Shown piece after piece: positions 22,320-34,554 of a DNA stretch of 64,000 nt; positions within the stretch are counted from its first letter, which is position 1; each line of letters opens with the position of its first letter. The notes under the pieces were generated by a model. It saw only the letters and a program-made list of their open reading frames with translations. It was not told the DNA's origin and did not search any database. Position numbers and translations under genes: made by a program. This stretch comes from Halicephalobus mephisto (Eukaryota > Nematoda > Chromadorea > Rhabditida > Panagrolaimidae): contig SWDT01000008.1 in NCBI GenBank assembly GCA_009193035.1, positions 434,001 to 498,000 on the forward strand. The letters are read 5' to 3'.

Positions 22320-24889
22320 ATGACCGTAACTAAGACGACGGTCAAAGAGAAAAAATTATTGGAAGATGCTCGAGAAAATTATCGATTACTAAAGGAACAG
22401 TTTTTGATTCTTCAGGAAGAAAATCAAAGACTAAAGTTTGGGCTTGAAGACGTAAGTTTATAATTTTTACATTTATTAATACTCGAGTTTTCAGAAATTT
22501 TAAAGAAATATTTGGACTTTTCGTAATCCAAAGAGAGGTTTTAGAAGTAATATGCAAATCAAAAGTTCTGGAAATTCGTGTCGAAATAATTCCATAGTGT
22601 TGATTATTAATTTTTACAAAAAGTTGATTTCAGGAATTCAAGGCTCTTCAAAACGAAAGAGAACAACTGTATGCCGAGGTCGAAGAATCCAGGAACTTCG
22701 CAGAAAACTTAATTTCTGGACTAGACGTCGAAAAAACTAAACGAGAACAACTTTTTGAAGAATTTAAAGTTGGTTTTTATTCAAGCAATTTGTATAGAAA
22801 TATCTTTAGAAAAAGACCCTTTCGGAAGTTCAAGATCTCTATCGTAACCAGTTGGAAGAATTAATTTCTGAGCTTTCTAGTTTTGACAATGTTTTGTCTG
22901 AAAATGCTTCGGAAAACGAAAAACTCTCCAAAGAATTGGCCGAAGCTAACCGACAATTGGCCTCTTTCGAACGGGAAAGAAGGGTATCTGAACTGAAAAT
23001 AAGACAGGAATATGAAGATCAGATTTCTGGTTTGAGTGAGAAATTAAGAAATCAAATGAAGTAAGTGGTTTTTATCCAATTTCCAAAATTTAAATATCTC
23101 GAAGTGAAAATTAAATTTCTAATTCGTGTGTACTTTTAAGTATATTGAATAATGTGTTTTGAAAGTTCTTTTTAATAATAGTATTCTGAAAAAGTTTATT
23201 TTTATTATGAATTCTAGTTGACAATATCATTCAACTATTGAATATAATTAATTTTATAATGTCTGATTTACGGAGTAGATATTGGTTTACAATCGTTTTT
23301 AAGTACACATAAAAATGGATACATGGAACATTAAAACGGCTCTGATGTACCAGATATATTGTATATAATATATCGATACATTAAAATGATTTCGATATAT
23401 TGGATATATTATACTCAATGTATAGATATATTATATTTAATATATTGATACATTGTGTATGATATAGGTGGATTGTATTCAATATATCAGTACATTAAAT
23501 ATGATGTATCTGATACATTACAGTCGTTTTAATGTATCTTTCTTGTGTGTGTATATTGGATGGTGTGTTTTGAAAGTTCTTTTTAATAATAGTATTCTGA
23601 AACAGTTTATTTTTATTATAAATTCTAGTTGACAATATTATTCAACTATTGAATATAATCAATTTTATGATGTCTGATTTACGGAGTAGATATTGGTTTA
23701 CAGTTATTTGAAAAGTTTAAAAATCGATTCTATATATCAATTTGACTTTTATTAAATTAATGAAATTGTTTCAAATATTAAAAACTTCCATTTTATTTAG
23801 CTTTTTCTACTGTAATAAACATAGAAGATTAAGGAATTTTAAACTAAATAAAACCTAGGATAAAAATCAATTTTAAATTACTTAACTGATCTTCTCGAAG
23901 ATTACAAACTTTACTTTTGACATAGATTTCTATGGTTTCAATTCAAAAAACAAATCTGTCTGATTTAGAGAAGATGAAAAATACCAAAAAGTTCTGGCAG
24001 AATTAGAATTGGAAAAAATAGAAATAGCCAGTCTGAAAGATGAAAAAAATCAAATTCTTCGTGAGAAGCAAGAATCTCTTGAAGAAAAAGAATCTGAATT
24101 GAGGAGACTTGAAGAAGAAATTTTTCAACTTTCTCAATCAAAAACCGAAATCGATGTTACAGTAAACAGATTGGTTCTCGAAAACGAAACTTTGAAGAAG
24201 AATATCCAACTATCCATTGACCGCGAACGAGATCTCAGGAGGTTTTACATTAATATTAATTATTTTTTAATTTTTTAATTTATAGTCAAGTCATTGTTCT
24301 CGAAAAAGAAAAAATTCAGATATTGGCTGAAAAAAGAAAAATAGAAAACGAAAAAGAAACGGAATTGAGTGAAGTCATCGCAAAGTTAGAATTCGAGAAA
24401 AAAGAACTAGAATCCAAATTGATCGACCGCTCAAGGGAAATCAAATCTTTTCAGAAGCAACTGGATGAAAAAAAATATTTACAGAATGAAAATGATCAAC
24501 TTCGAAAAAGGATTCAAGATGAATCTTCGGCCTTCAGAAGGAAATTCCAGGAATTAGAATTGTCTTTCGAAAACGAAAAACAAGAACTTCAGAAGGAAAT
24601 CCATCAGATTAAGTTTGAAAGAGATTACGCCGAGAAAAGATCTGGAGATGTTATGTAAGTTGATTCGATCATAAAAAATTTGTTTTTGGAAAATTTCAGA
24701 TCGAAAAGTAAAGCAGAAATTTTTTTGAAAGAAATAGAAAATCTTCAAATAAATCTTCAAGAAAAAGACGAAGAAATCATCAAATTGAAAGCACATTATC
24801 GTTCGTTATTGAGCAAAATGAAGAGGACTGTGGAGAAATCAGAAGCTAGAAGAGAGATGATGAACATGGATCGTTGTAATGATCATTAA
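22320..24889 (+). CDS. coiled-coil protein, candidate ciliary component
   Basis: Six exons (22320-22451, 22634-22768, 22810-23060, 23969-24241, 24286-24654, 24700-24889) give 449 residues that are almost entirely Glu/Lys/Leu-rich heptad sequence, for example QFLILQEENQRLKFGLED and LEEKESELRRLEEEIFQL. There is no membrane segment or catalytic motif. The start MTVTKTTVKEKKLLEDAREN is the first ATG after the X-box and is in frame with all later exons; splice phases 0, 0, 2, 2 and 2 are consistent. The C-terminus ends with a basic stretch, LLSKMKRTVEKSEARREM. Intron 3 (908 bp) contains a palindromic element flanked by direct duplications. I do not recognise the orthologue. A role at the centriole, transition zone or rootlet is inferred from the X-box plus the coiled coil. 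Confidence 0.87.
23140..23703. repeat. palindromic MITE-like element between ~154-bp direct duplications
   Basis: 23140-23293 and 23551-23703 are direct copies differing at few positions (shared GTGTTTTGAAAGTTCTTTTT, GTCTGATTTACGGAGTAGAT). Between them, about 23304-23553 starts TACACATAAAAATGGATACA and ends TCTTGTGTGTGTA, whose reverse complement resembles the start. The interior is full of GATATATTG/CAATATATC words. A related sequence lies at 53120-53375. All of it is inside intron 3 of the coiled-coil gene. Confidence 0.75.
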
Positions 24890-26824
24890 GACAGATTATC
24901 ATGGATTTCAGACGTGGTTTATGTTTTCAATACTTGATTGATAAGGTTTCTTTACAACGGATTTATATGGTCATAAATGTGTTTCAAAATGACGAAATAG
25001 TTAAAAAAGAAACAAACTTGTCGCGACATTAAGCGTAGCGAGAAAGGAGCGATCGTTCAGGAGAAATGATTCTGCTTCCAGGAATGGAATGGAAAAGGTC
25101 GCTCTCGTAGCTTAAGAGAAAAGCACTTCCCGGATAGCAAGACGATGCGGATTCGATGCCTGCCGAGAGACGTTTTTCCTTCCATATTAATTTCGGATTA
25201 GATGAGGCCAGATCTAGTTTTCCGACAAAACTCGATATATCACAGATTTTCGAAAACAGATGTCTTCTATGAAATTATACTTTGATTTAGTAAGAAAATA
25301 ATCTTTTTTGTTTATTTAGTTGTGGTAATTACGGTACAAAGAGCTCTAGGAATAATTTAAATACAAAAAACAATAATAGGACACTGAGAAATAACAATAT
25401 ACAACCTTCTACTACTGCGCGAGATGTATATTTAGAAATATAACCATTTTAAGCACCAGGATTCTGGATCCAATACTGTTCATATTTGAAAGTAATTAAA
25501 CTTCTACGGTCTTCAATACATACAAAAAAGTGTAACTTTTGACCCTGTAACAACTGTGAAATGTACCTAAAATGTAATAATCATCACATTGTTTATGAAT
25601 ATTTTCCATTTGTGACGGAAAATAAAACAATAGTGACGATTTGAATTTGTTACTGTACTAATGTTACAATTTTTGTGTGTAGATTTTACGTTCTATGACA
25701 CAGACAATCATCAAGATGTTTAGGAATATTTATACATTACTATTTAGAATATTTAATCGATTTTTGAAGAAAATTCTACTTGATTACAAAGTGAAAAAGT
25801 TCATAATGATCATCAGGAACTTTCATAACAGAAAGTGACTTCAACATTCCGTAAGACTAATGTCCCAAATCGTCCGCGTAATAGTGATAATTAACATGAA
25901 AAAAGAACGAAGAATTCTTCAAAATCAGAATCAGAGGTTATATTAATTGTAATTATTTTCATATAAAGTATTTTTGAATAGAAAGATACATTTTAGAGCA
26001 TTGGAAAATGATCTTTAGAATCCCATATCCAAGCGTAAATGCGCAGATTACATCTTTGAGATCTCATATCTTCCAACGTTTCTTCGTTTCAAGGACTTAT
26101 AGAAGGGATTTGTCATCAGAATTCTGAAGGTTTCCAAGTGCCTATTTATTAAGTTTATAAATAATTTTTACAAAATGAATATATTTAAAAATCACAATTT
26201 TAAAAAAGTTTGTTATTGCAAAATAAATAATCTCTGAATATTTTAAATTTATTTTTACTTAAAATTCACAAATTTTTGTTTATAAAAATTCCGTGAAAAT
26301 TTTTAAAATCTTACAAAATTCGATAAAAGGTTTTTAATTTTTTTAAATATCATGAAATTTTTGAAATTTTTCAGAATTTCGTAATTTTTGGAACATTTCA
26401 GAATCCGATGGGAACTTTCTAAAAACTTCAAGAACATTCATAAAAGCTTTTCAGAATTTTTTGAAAATGTCTGTAATCTTTCAAAATCCAGTCGAAACTT
26501 TTACAGTGTCTGAAAATCCGGATTTTGGAACTTCAACAATGTTCTTAAAATTCGCTTCCAGATAATTTTGTAATATTGCTTATTTCTGATTTTCACAATG
26601 ACGAAAAATATTACACATGCATTCAACCTTGAAAAATTGTTAAACAAACTTGGATTATTTTTCAGAAATATGTTAAATTTTAATTTTTATAAACAACGAA
26701 AATTTTAATTTTTGGATTAATCTAATTTGATTTTTATGATTTAAATTTTAATATCAACTAATTATTTGAAAATAGAATTTATCAAAGTCAAAATTAATGG
26801 AATAACCAGATCCGGAGGTCATAG
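24890..26824. other. intergenic, with a GC-richer island
   Basis: Mostly AT-rich. A compact GC-richer island at about 25015-25210 includes the tRNA-like sequence at 25101-25171. The part 26160-26560 is the GAA/TTC-rich filler seen elsewhere in the window. No protein-coding gene was seen. Confidence 0.5.
25101..25171 (+). tRNA. tRNA-like sequence, possibly a pseudogene or tRNA-derived repeat
   Basis: It folds as a near-tRNA. The acceptor GCTCTCG pairs with CGAGAG at 25164-25169. The D arm is GCTT/AAGC (25110-25113 with 25121-25124) around a 7-base loop. The T arm is GCGGA/CCTGC around TTCGATG. TAGCTTAAGAG fits the A box, GATTCGATGCC is one change from the B box, and TTTTT follows at 25173. 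Against a functional gene, the anticodon arm is one base short with a mismatch, the T stem lacks the G53-C61 pair, and the last acceptor pair is broken. No anticodon is assigned. Confidence 0.4.
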
Positions 26825-29286
26825 ATGCGCAAGAGCGATATGTTCGACCTAAATGATGCAGAATCCGAATTTGACTCGCTCAATTTCAATTGTCTTGCTT
26901 TTAATAGAATAAAACAGCAATTAATTGACACATTAATTTTTATTACTTTTTTATGGATTGGTAACATCTACGGTCACTATTATGTCGTTAGAAGATGCCT
27001 TCAGAATCCTCCTTCGGATAAGAATAATGTTTGTTTTTTTTAAATTTAATTTTAAAAAAATTAATTTTTCAGATCTTTGATAAAAGGATTTCCGACTTTG
27101 AGATTCTTTGTTTATGGATTGTTCTTCTGGACTATCGTCAGAGTTTTGATTAATCATACTGTAACGCAGCATATCGGACTGATTTCGGCCACTTATTACA
27201 GAAATTCAACAATGTATCCGCCGAATTCGATGGTGTTGTTGTTCAACAGCCAGAGATCCTGGTGGCCTCAGAAATCCCTTGTTTGTGAATCATATTCTTT
27301 GACGGATTCCAGAAAGGATCTAGCGAGAGTCAGACATGCCCATTTGCCGAATTTTGTTTGTTCTTGGACACCTTATATCGCTGTCTGTAGGGTTACTGAA
27401 GATGTTTCGAGATTTTCTCTCTCAGACACGAGTTCCAGATCTACATCTGTTCAGGTTTGTGAATTACAGAATCTTAGTAAAAATATAATTTTATAAATAT
27501 TGATAGAATCAGATAAGTTTTGAAATTTTCGAAAAATTTCTATAATTTTATAAAATTAGAATTTCTGAAATTTTATAGGTTTTAGAATTTTCGAAAATTT
27601 TAGAATCCATTTAAGGATTCTTGAACGTTAAAAATCTTGTTGAATTTTTTGAAACCTTTTAAATTATTTCAAAATTTTTTAAAACATGTTCGAAATTTTG
27701 TCAGAAATAATTTTTTTTATTTTTAAATTTTTGTAATATTATTTTCAGATTCCATTCCGCTTGGCTTATTCTGAAAAACACGATGTTATTTCGTGTTTTA
27801 GTCCTTTGTTTTACAACGAAAGATGGCAGTTAATGATTCCCAGTCTGGAGATTTACCGTCAGTTCGGAGTGGGACTTCAGGTTTATTATATCCAATCCAT
27901 CAGAACCGAGATTTACGAATTTCTATCGGTTTGTTACTGTAATTATGATTTAAGTTACTTTATAACTTTAGCGTTACAAAAAAGCCGGGGTAGTGGAATT
28001 GGAGCCTTGGACCCTGATGGATCTGGGGTGGGAAAACAGCAAACTAAAAGATCCGAATAAAGAACTCGAATGGAGGAACCAAGCCGGGGCCCACACTGAC
28101 TGTCTTCTGAAGTACCGAGAAGCGGCAGAATTCATCATCGTCAGCGACATCGACGATGTTCTGATTCCGAAATTGGGCGAAACTTACATCGATGAATTCA
28201 GATTCCTCTACGACAGAAGTCCTTTAGCTGCTGGATTTATTTACAATCGATACAATACTCAATTTTATACTGGTAAGATTTAAAAAATCTGCAAACTAAG
28301 ATGTTATAGAAACTCAGAATTTTTCAAAGTATTTTGAAAGATTTTAATTTTTAGTATATTTTAGAACTTTTTAGAATTTAATGATTTGAGAACTTTTTAG
28401 AATTTCATAGAAGTTTGGAAAATTCCTCAGAATCCGATTGAAAATGTTTTAGAATTTCATAGAAACTTCTGTAATTTTCCAGAATTCCGTGAAAGTTTCT
28501 GAAGTTTCCTAAAATTCATCAGGAACTTCTGGGAGCTTCTAGAACTTATTAGAAACTTTTGTAATCTTACTTATGGCAGTAAAAATAAGAAATTAAGATT
28601 CAAAATTCACTCAAAAATTATTTCGTTGAAAATTAACTTTTTTGTGATAATTGTAAATTTCAGCCAAATCTCCGATGGACTTTTCTCTGATAGAACTTCT
28701 GAATACCGCCCAAATCGCAACAGAATGGGAAGACGGAAAATCGGTTGTGAAAACTTCAGAAGTCCAGACCGTTTGGCTCCATTGGCCGGCTATAATGAGA
28801 GAAGGAAGAAGAATGAATCTAGTTCCGGAAGACCTCAACTTCATGATCCACATGAGAAATTGGACGATGCTGGACCGTCCTGGTGATTTCGTTTTTCGTC
28901 AAAAAAGAATGAATTTGAATAAACATCAAATATTCGATTTTATATCTCAGGAAAAAAGCGTCAAAATCGAAGAAGAAGCGAAAAGATTCATCTTAACCTA
29001 TGCCAAAAAGCAATTTGAACAACTTCCAACAAATACAGTATACTACCCGTTGATTGAAGATTGTTATAATCGGATATTCTACTCGAAGGCTAAACGACCG
29101 GATTCGTGTCCTGGACCCCTCCAATGCGAACTTCCGATTTTCATCCCCTCTGTCAAGTGTACTGTAGCAAAGAAGAAAATGACTCACGAATTCATTTCGA
29201 AACATCTGCAGATCCATTTCGGATCCACTGACTCTAGCTTCATATTCCTGCCCCATGGCTGCCGGATGAAGTTCTCTACTAACTGA
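26825..29286 (+). CDS. glycosyltransferase family 92 protein
   Basis: Likely Golgi type II membrane glycosyltransferase (GT92, formerly DUF23). Secure exons are 27087-27454, 27749-27928, 27972-28272 and 28664-29286. They carry a hydrophobic anchor (LRFFVYGLFFWTIVRVLI), the family start GLISATYYRNSTMYPPN, SCFSPLFYNERWQLMIPSLE, the EPW...WRNQAGAHTDCLLKY block and the DxD-like FIIVSDIDDVLIP motif. The C-terminal half has the usual conserved Cys residues (CNR..C.G.LQCELP region). The N-terminus is uncertain. An upstream exon from the ATG at 26825 joins in frame only with donor GGTAAC at 26960 and the weak acceptor AAAAG at 27086 (535 aa in total); the stronger TTTTTCAG acceptor at 27072 would need a phase-2 donor that I cannot find. 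An AATAAA lies about 65 bp after the stop. Confidence 0.88.
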
Positions 29287-29432
29287 TCTCAACACAAAAA
29301 ACGGGAATTTTACTCGATATTGTTCTTGTCAAAGAATCTTGTATTACAAAAGAAAATAAAATGAGTAAATTAGAGTAATATAAATATAATAACACCTCGT
29401 TAAATTTTCGCTGTGAGATATGTGTTGTAAGG

Positions 29433-32400
29433 TCAGAAAGGATCTTCGAACATGTCTTCGCCCCTTTCATTCTCGTTCTCGTTCTGGGTCGTATCAAACT
29501 CGCTTTGTCTCTCCTGAAAAAAGTTTTTAAAGTCTAGAATGGAAAATCAAAGATAGGATTTAATTTGACAAAAGAACTTATAATCGCTCTCATTCCATTA
29601 GGGTGGATTAAAATCTTGATTTATATTAGCGATACAATTAGTGTGGGAGACAACACCAGATGATAAAGTTAAATTTCGTGGTCAGAATCCATTTTGGTCA
29701 AATATAAATGGATATTCATTTTTACTTTTCTAAGATATCACAGTTCTAATTTACAAACAATTATAAATTGACGTAGAAAACGAAATGTCAAACGATAACA
29801 TTGAATCCGTAGTGAGAACCTACTTTGTCAAAATATAAATAGACATTTGTTTTCACTTCATCAAAGTACTCTTAGAACATCTGTCTGAATAACAATTTCA
29901 TAATATAATTCTTTTTTGGCATGGTAATAAACGTCATAAAGGGTCACGACAATTTCTGATTATTAGATTGACTACTTTGTTTCTCTACTTCATTTTACCT
30001 ATACACTTTTGTTAATTCTCACAGCAGAATATAGAAATCGAAAATAAATCAAAATATAGAGGATCTAATTGTATTTTTACTGATACCCTAGAGTATTAGA
30101 TTCAATTGTCATGAGTAATTCCCAATAAATCATCAAAATAATAAGGCATTAAAAAATTTGTTATGAAATTGTTATTCAGACAGATGTTCTAAGAGTACTT
30201 TGATGAAGTGAAAACAAATGTTTATTTATATTTCGAAAAAGTAGGTTCTCACTACGGATTCAATGTTATCGTTTGACATTTCGTTTTCTACGTCAATTTA
30301 TAATTGTTTGTAAATCAGAAGTGCGATATCTTAGAAAAGTAAAAATGAATATCCATTTATATTTGACCAAAATGGATTCTGACCACGAAATTTAACTTTA
30401 TCATCTGGTGTTGTCTCCCACACCAATTGTATCACTAACATCAATCAACATTTTAATCCACCCTAATGGAATAAAAATAAAAATCTATTCATCTTTGACC
30501 GAAATGAATTCCCAAAGAAAATTAAACTAACTTTTATCCGTTTTTTCTTGTCTGCTTCTTCTTTGAAATGCTGATGTGGATCAAGAGTTTTTTTGGATTC
30601 GGAACTAAGTGATTTCTGCCTTTCAATTTCAAAACTTTCAGTAAATTGGTTCCCGACAAGAGTGAAGAATCTTCTCCAAGCATCAGAAATTTGTTGTTGT
30701 GAGTAATTCTGAGCGAATCTGACTTTTTTGTCGTCATCTTTGGAAGCTGGATTTGGTTCTTCTTTCTGACCTGTCAGATAAGCGATGAATTCTTCCACGA
30801 AATAATCAGTTACAATTGTGAAATAATTTTTTTCTAATTGATTTTGGTTTTCCTGGAGAAATTTGACTTTCACATGAAGTCGACCAGTTTTTCGGACGAG
30901 TTGCCAAGCCCCCACGATGTTCTCAGTGAATCCCAGCATGGAAGTCATCTGTTCTATGAAGTCCGTCATCCGAGCAACATGTCCTCCAAATTTAGGCATT
31001 TTCAACATTGTCGCTTTGGGAGCCCGGTCCACACCAAAGACCTAAATGTTTATAAATTTATTACGTTTATTAAATAAGTAATTTGTAATCAAAATTAAGT
31101 ACTGTATGTTGGTTCTCATGTTACCTCACGTAACAACCACCTTGATTCTACGAAATGATGTTATTTTTTAAAGCAAAAATTCAAGTCTAAAAAATTCCGA
31201 AAACGACAAATTTTTTAAATTAAATTTTTTTTGTTGTAGTTTTATTTTTAGAAAAATTAAAGTATTTTTCAACAAATATTTTAACTTTTATTAATGCTAA
31301 AAATGAAAAGTAATAAAAAATAAGATTTTCATAGAAATTTAAAAAAATCAATTTAACGATTTTCAAAAATAAATTATGTTTAATTTTTTAAATAATTTAA
31401 ATTTAAAATTATTCGTTTAATTACATTTAAGTAAAAAAAAAATAAATTTTATTCAAAAAAATTCATCGATGAAAAATAATTTTTAATTTTATTTTTGAAT
31501 ATTTTTGAAAAAATTACTGTATTAATTAATGTTTTTAAAATTAGTTATTTTGCGACAATTGTATCAAAAATATTTACGTTCAAATTTTAACAACTTTGAT
31601 TTAGGAATAAAAATATTTTAAATAAACTTATTTTTAAATGACATTTCGAAAATCGTTCCAGGTGAATTTTTATTTTTTCAAAACTTTGGTGTAGAATTTT
31701 AGATGTTCTTAGAATCGAGAGTTAGTCATCAGATTTTTGGATTCTGAAGGTTAACTATTGATTTTGGATTGAGCTTCAGAATTTAAGAATCTCATTACTT
31801 TATTAGAAGTGTTATTTGTTCAGTTTTTAACTGCGGAATTAAGATGTAAATGTTTGGACATAAATATTATACAATTTAGAATCCGGGATTTGGAAAATCA
31901 ATCTTTGATTTCAGATTCAGAATTTAAGAATCTGATTACGCTGTTTTAAGTACTTTTTCTTTTGTTTTAACTACGAGATTAAGATATATATATTTTGATA
32001 TAAATGTTATACAATTTGGAATCCGGAATTTCAGAAATCAATCTTTGATTTTAGATTCAGAACTTAAGAATCTGACTACGCTATTTTAAGTACTTTTTGT
32101 TCAGTTTTAATTATGCAATTAGGATATAAATATTCGAAATATAGATGTCCGAGATACAAGTGTTACACAACGCAGAATCCAAGATTCTGAAAGTCAACTA
32201 TTAATGCCAACTGCAAAGTCAGAACTTAAGAATCTGATTACACTGTTTTAAGTACTTTTTCTTCAGTTTTAACTGCAGAATTAAGATGTAAATGTTTGGG
32301 ATACAAATGTGGAAAAATCAAATTGACCATAACACTGACCTTTTTCAATTCTGGAGAAGTGTCATTAACAATGTCCATAAAAATTCGACCAACGACTTCT

Positions 32401-32706
32401 TTGGGATCATTTAGTCGCTGAAACCAATTCCATAATTAACTTTGACACAAAAATAATTAAATTGAAAGCACCTGGCCCAATAAGCTTTTTCTCACGCAAA
32501 CTTGCGTCAAAAAATAAGATTTTTAAAATAACGGATGACAGTACAAATGACATCAATGTTCGGTAAAAACTTACTTGGTAAGTTTCTCTAAGAAGAATTC
32601 GTTCTTTTTTGGTAAAACTGAATTCGAACGGATTATCGTTCTCGTTTGCGATGAACGAACTCGTCGCAATTTTTTTCGTCCTCGGCTTACAGAGTGAGGA
32701 ACCCAT
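29433..32706 (-). CDS. globin with N-terminal myristoylation motif
   Basis: Nematode globin of 266 residues. Exons are 32706-32575, 32417-32340, 31041-30532 and 29513-29433, all phase 0. The protein starts MGSSLCKPRTKK, a good N-myristoylation signal (Gly2, Ser6-region) with a nearby Cys for palmitoylation, so membrane attachment is likely. The globin fold spans about residues 33-190 with VFGVDRAPKATMLKMPKFGG, then His91 (predicted distal E7) in GGHVARM and His126 (predicted proximal F8) in KTGRLHVKV. The C-terminal extension after about 160 is charged (EEPNPASKDDDKK...) and ends EDMFEDPF. Such acylated globins are thought to act in signalling or redox roles rather than oxygen transport. Intron 2 (1.3 kb) carries a ~140-bp tandem repeat; intron 3 (1.0 kb) contains the long-inverted-repeat element 29592-30472. 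Confidence 0.92.
29592..30472. repeat. long-inverted-repeat (foldback) DNA element, copy 1
   Basis: Arms of roughly 310 bp face each other. The left begins ATTCCATTAGGGTGGATTAA and the right ends with its complement near 30472. Shared words include GGGAGACAACACCAGATGAT, TGACGTAGAAAACGAAATGT and AACATCTGTCTGAATAACAA. No transposase frame is present, so it is non-autonomous. The right flank continues with AATAAAAATAAAAATCTATT, as in copy 2, but the left flank lacks this, so the left end is shortened or diverged. It lies in the third intron of the globin gene. No clear target-site duplication was found. Confidence 0.9.
31730..32310. repeat. ~140-bp tandem repeat in globin intron 2
   Basis: About four degenerate units. 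Each contains TTAAGAATCTGATTAC, TTTTAAGTACTTTTT, TTTAACTGCGGAATTAAGAT and ACAATTTAGAATCCGGGAT-like text. Period is about 135-145 bp. Confidence 0.75.
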
Positions 32707-32849
32707 GCTTCTTACATTATGGTGTTCATAAAAGTACTCAATTAAATTGGCAAGTCTGGCCCTGAAGTGGAACTCGAAGGATCTAGAAATAACATTATAA
32801 AATACAAACGTAAAATTTAAAAAAATTGTTTTATCACGGTATTCTAAAA

Positions 32850-33440
32850 TTTTCCAGTTGGGACAAAAAGTATAAAATTAAATATTTAAATAGTTTTATA
32901 AAGTTCTAGAACATCTGATAAATTTTTTAATACTTTAAATTACAATGATAATCTATAATTTGATCGAAATACGGTAATGACGTCATTACAAAAAATCACA
33001 AATTTCTATTTTACAGTTTCAAAACTTTCCAGTTAGGACAAAAAGTATAAAACTAAATATTTAAATAGTTTTATAAAGTTCAAGAACATCTAGCAAATTT
33101 CTAAAACCTTAAATTACAATGATAATCTATAATTTGATCGAAATACGGTAATGATATCATTACAAAAAATCACAAATTTCTATCTTAAAATTTCAAAACT
33201 TTCCAGTTGGGACAAAAAATTATAAAATTAAATATTTAAATAGTTTTATAAAGTTCAAGAACATCTAGCAAATTTCTAAAACCTCAAATTACAATGATTT
33301 ATATTATAAGTATTATAATGACGTCATTGTAAAAAACTACAAATTTTTATTTTACAATTTCGAAAAATTCCCAGTTAGGACAAAAAAGTATAAAATTTAA
33401 TATTTACGTTTTTACAAATCTCTAGAAAAATTAACTAGAT
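32850..33440. repeat. ~165-bp tandem repeat, about 3.5 units
   Basis: Repeated text includes CTTTCCAGTTGGGACAAAAA, TAAATATTTAAATAGTTTTA, AAGTTCAAGAACATCTAGCA and TGATCGAAATACGGTAATGA. Units start near 32858, 33024, 33199 and 33366. Confidence 0.85.
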
Positions 33441-33619
33441 TTTCCGAAATGTCAAAACTTCATATAAATTTATATAATTTTTTCCAAATACAGTAACCAC
33501 AAAACCACAAAACTACAAAAACCAAAAAGTTTCTTTACAAATTTAAAAAAAAACGAAAATTCTGAAAACTGTTTAAATATGACGAGGAACTATAAAATTT
33601 AACATTTAATTTTTTTTGC

Positions 33620-34360
33620 AAAACTATAATAGTCGATTTTAAGAAATCTCGAAGTCTTGTACAGTGGTCTGTAATTTTACCTAAAAACCCTAATCTCATG
33701 TTATTATAAAAAAGTTCCTCTATAATTTTTCGAAAAAATTATCTCAAAAAATTTGTAACTTTTTCTCAAACGGAAAAATATAGTTTTGTACATGTACTCA
33801 TTACTAAAGTTCTAAGATCATTTAAGAAATTTTCGAAAATTGCAAAACTTCTACAATACTCCGTAATCAGGTTATTTATAAAACTGAAAATTTGGAGAAT
33901 AAAATTTTTGGAAAAATTATTTCGACAAAAATTTTTAACTTTGTAGTTGAGATTGAAAAAATTTTAAATTTTAAATTTTAAATTCTTCTGTAAAGTTTTG
34001 AAATTATTTTAGATATTCTAAGACATCTTAGAATCTTCTACAGTAGTCTGTAATTTCATCTACAGACCGTAATCAGGTTAATTATAAAACTGAAAATTTT
34101 TAATTTTCTAATTGAGTGTGGAAAATTAAAAATTAAATATTCTTTTGCAAAATTTCAAAATTATTTTAGATATTCTAAGACATCCTAGAATCTTCTACAG
34201 TAGTCTGTGATCTTCCCCAAAGATCGTAATCGGGTCATAATAAAAAGCAAAAAACTTTTAAAAATTAAATATTTTAAATTTTAAAAAAATTATAAAATAA
34301 TTTTAGAAATCATAGAAAATTAGAGAATTCTATACAGTATTCTGGGATTTTTTCAAAGAC
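33620..34360. repeat. degenerate ~170-190-bp tandem repeat
   Basis: Recurring words are TTCTACAGTAGTCTGTAAT, AGACCGTAATCAGGTTA and ATTCTAAGACATCTTAGAAT, best preserved in the pair at about 33990-34210 and weaker on both sides. Confidence 0.7.
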
Positions 34361-34554
34361 CGTAATCACGGTACTGTAAAAAATAGAAATTTTTTTCCAA
34401 AAAATTTTAAAAAATGTTTCGACGAAAATTTGCAAAATTTCAGAAAATCGAAAAACTGTAATAACACGATTTTTACAGTCTCTAACAAGGTTCTAAACGG
34501 ATTTAATAGATCTTCAGAAATCTCAGAATTCTATTCAATGTTCCGTAGTTCTCC

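Noticed and set aside
30534..31077. Alternative frames over globin exon 3 on both strands
   Set aside because: Shadows. The phase-0 frame carries the globin fold and haem histidines.
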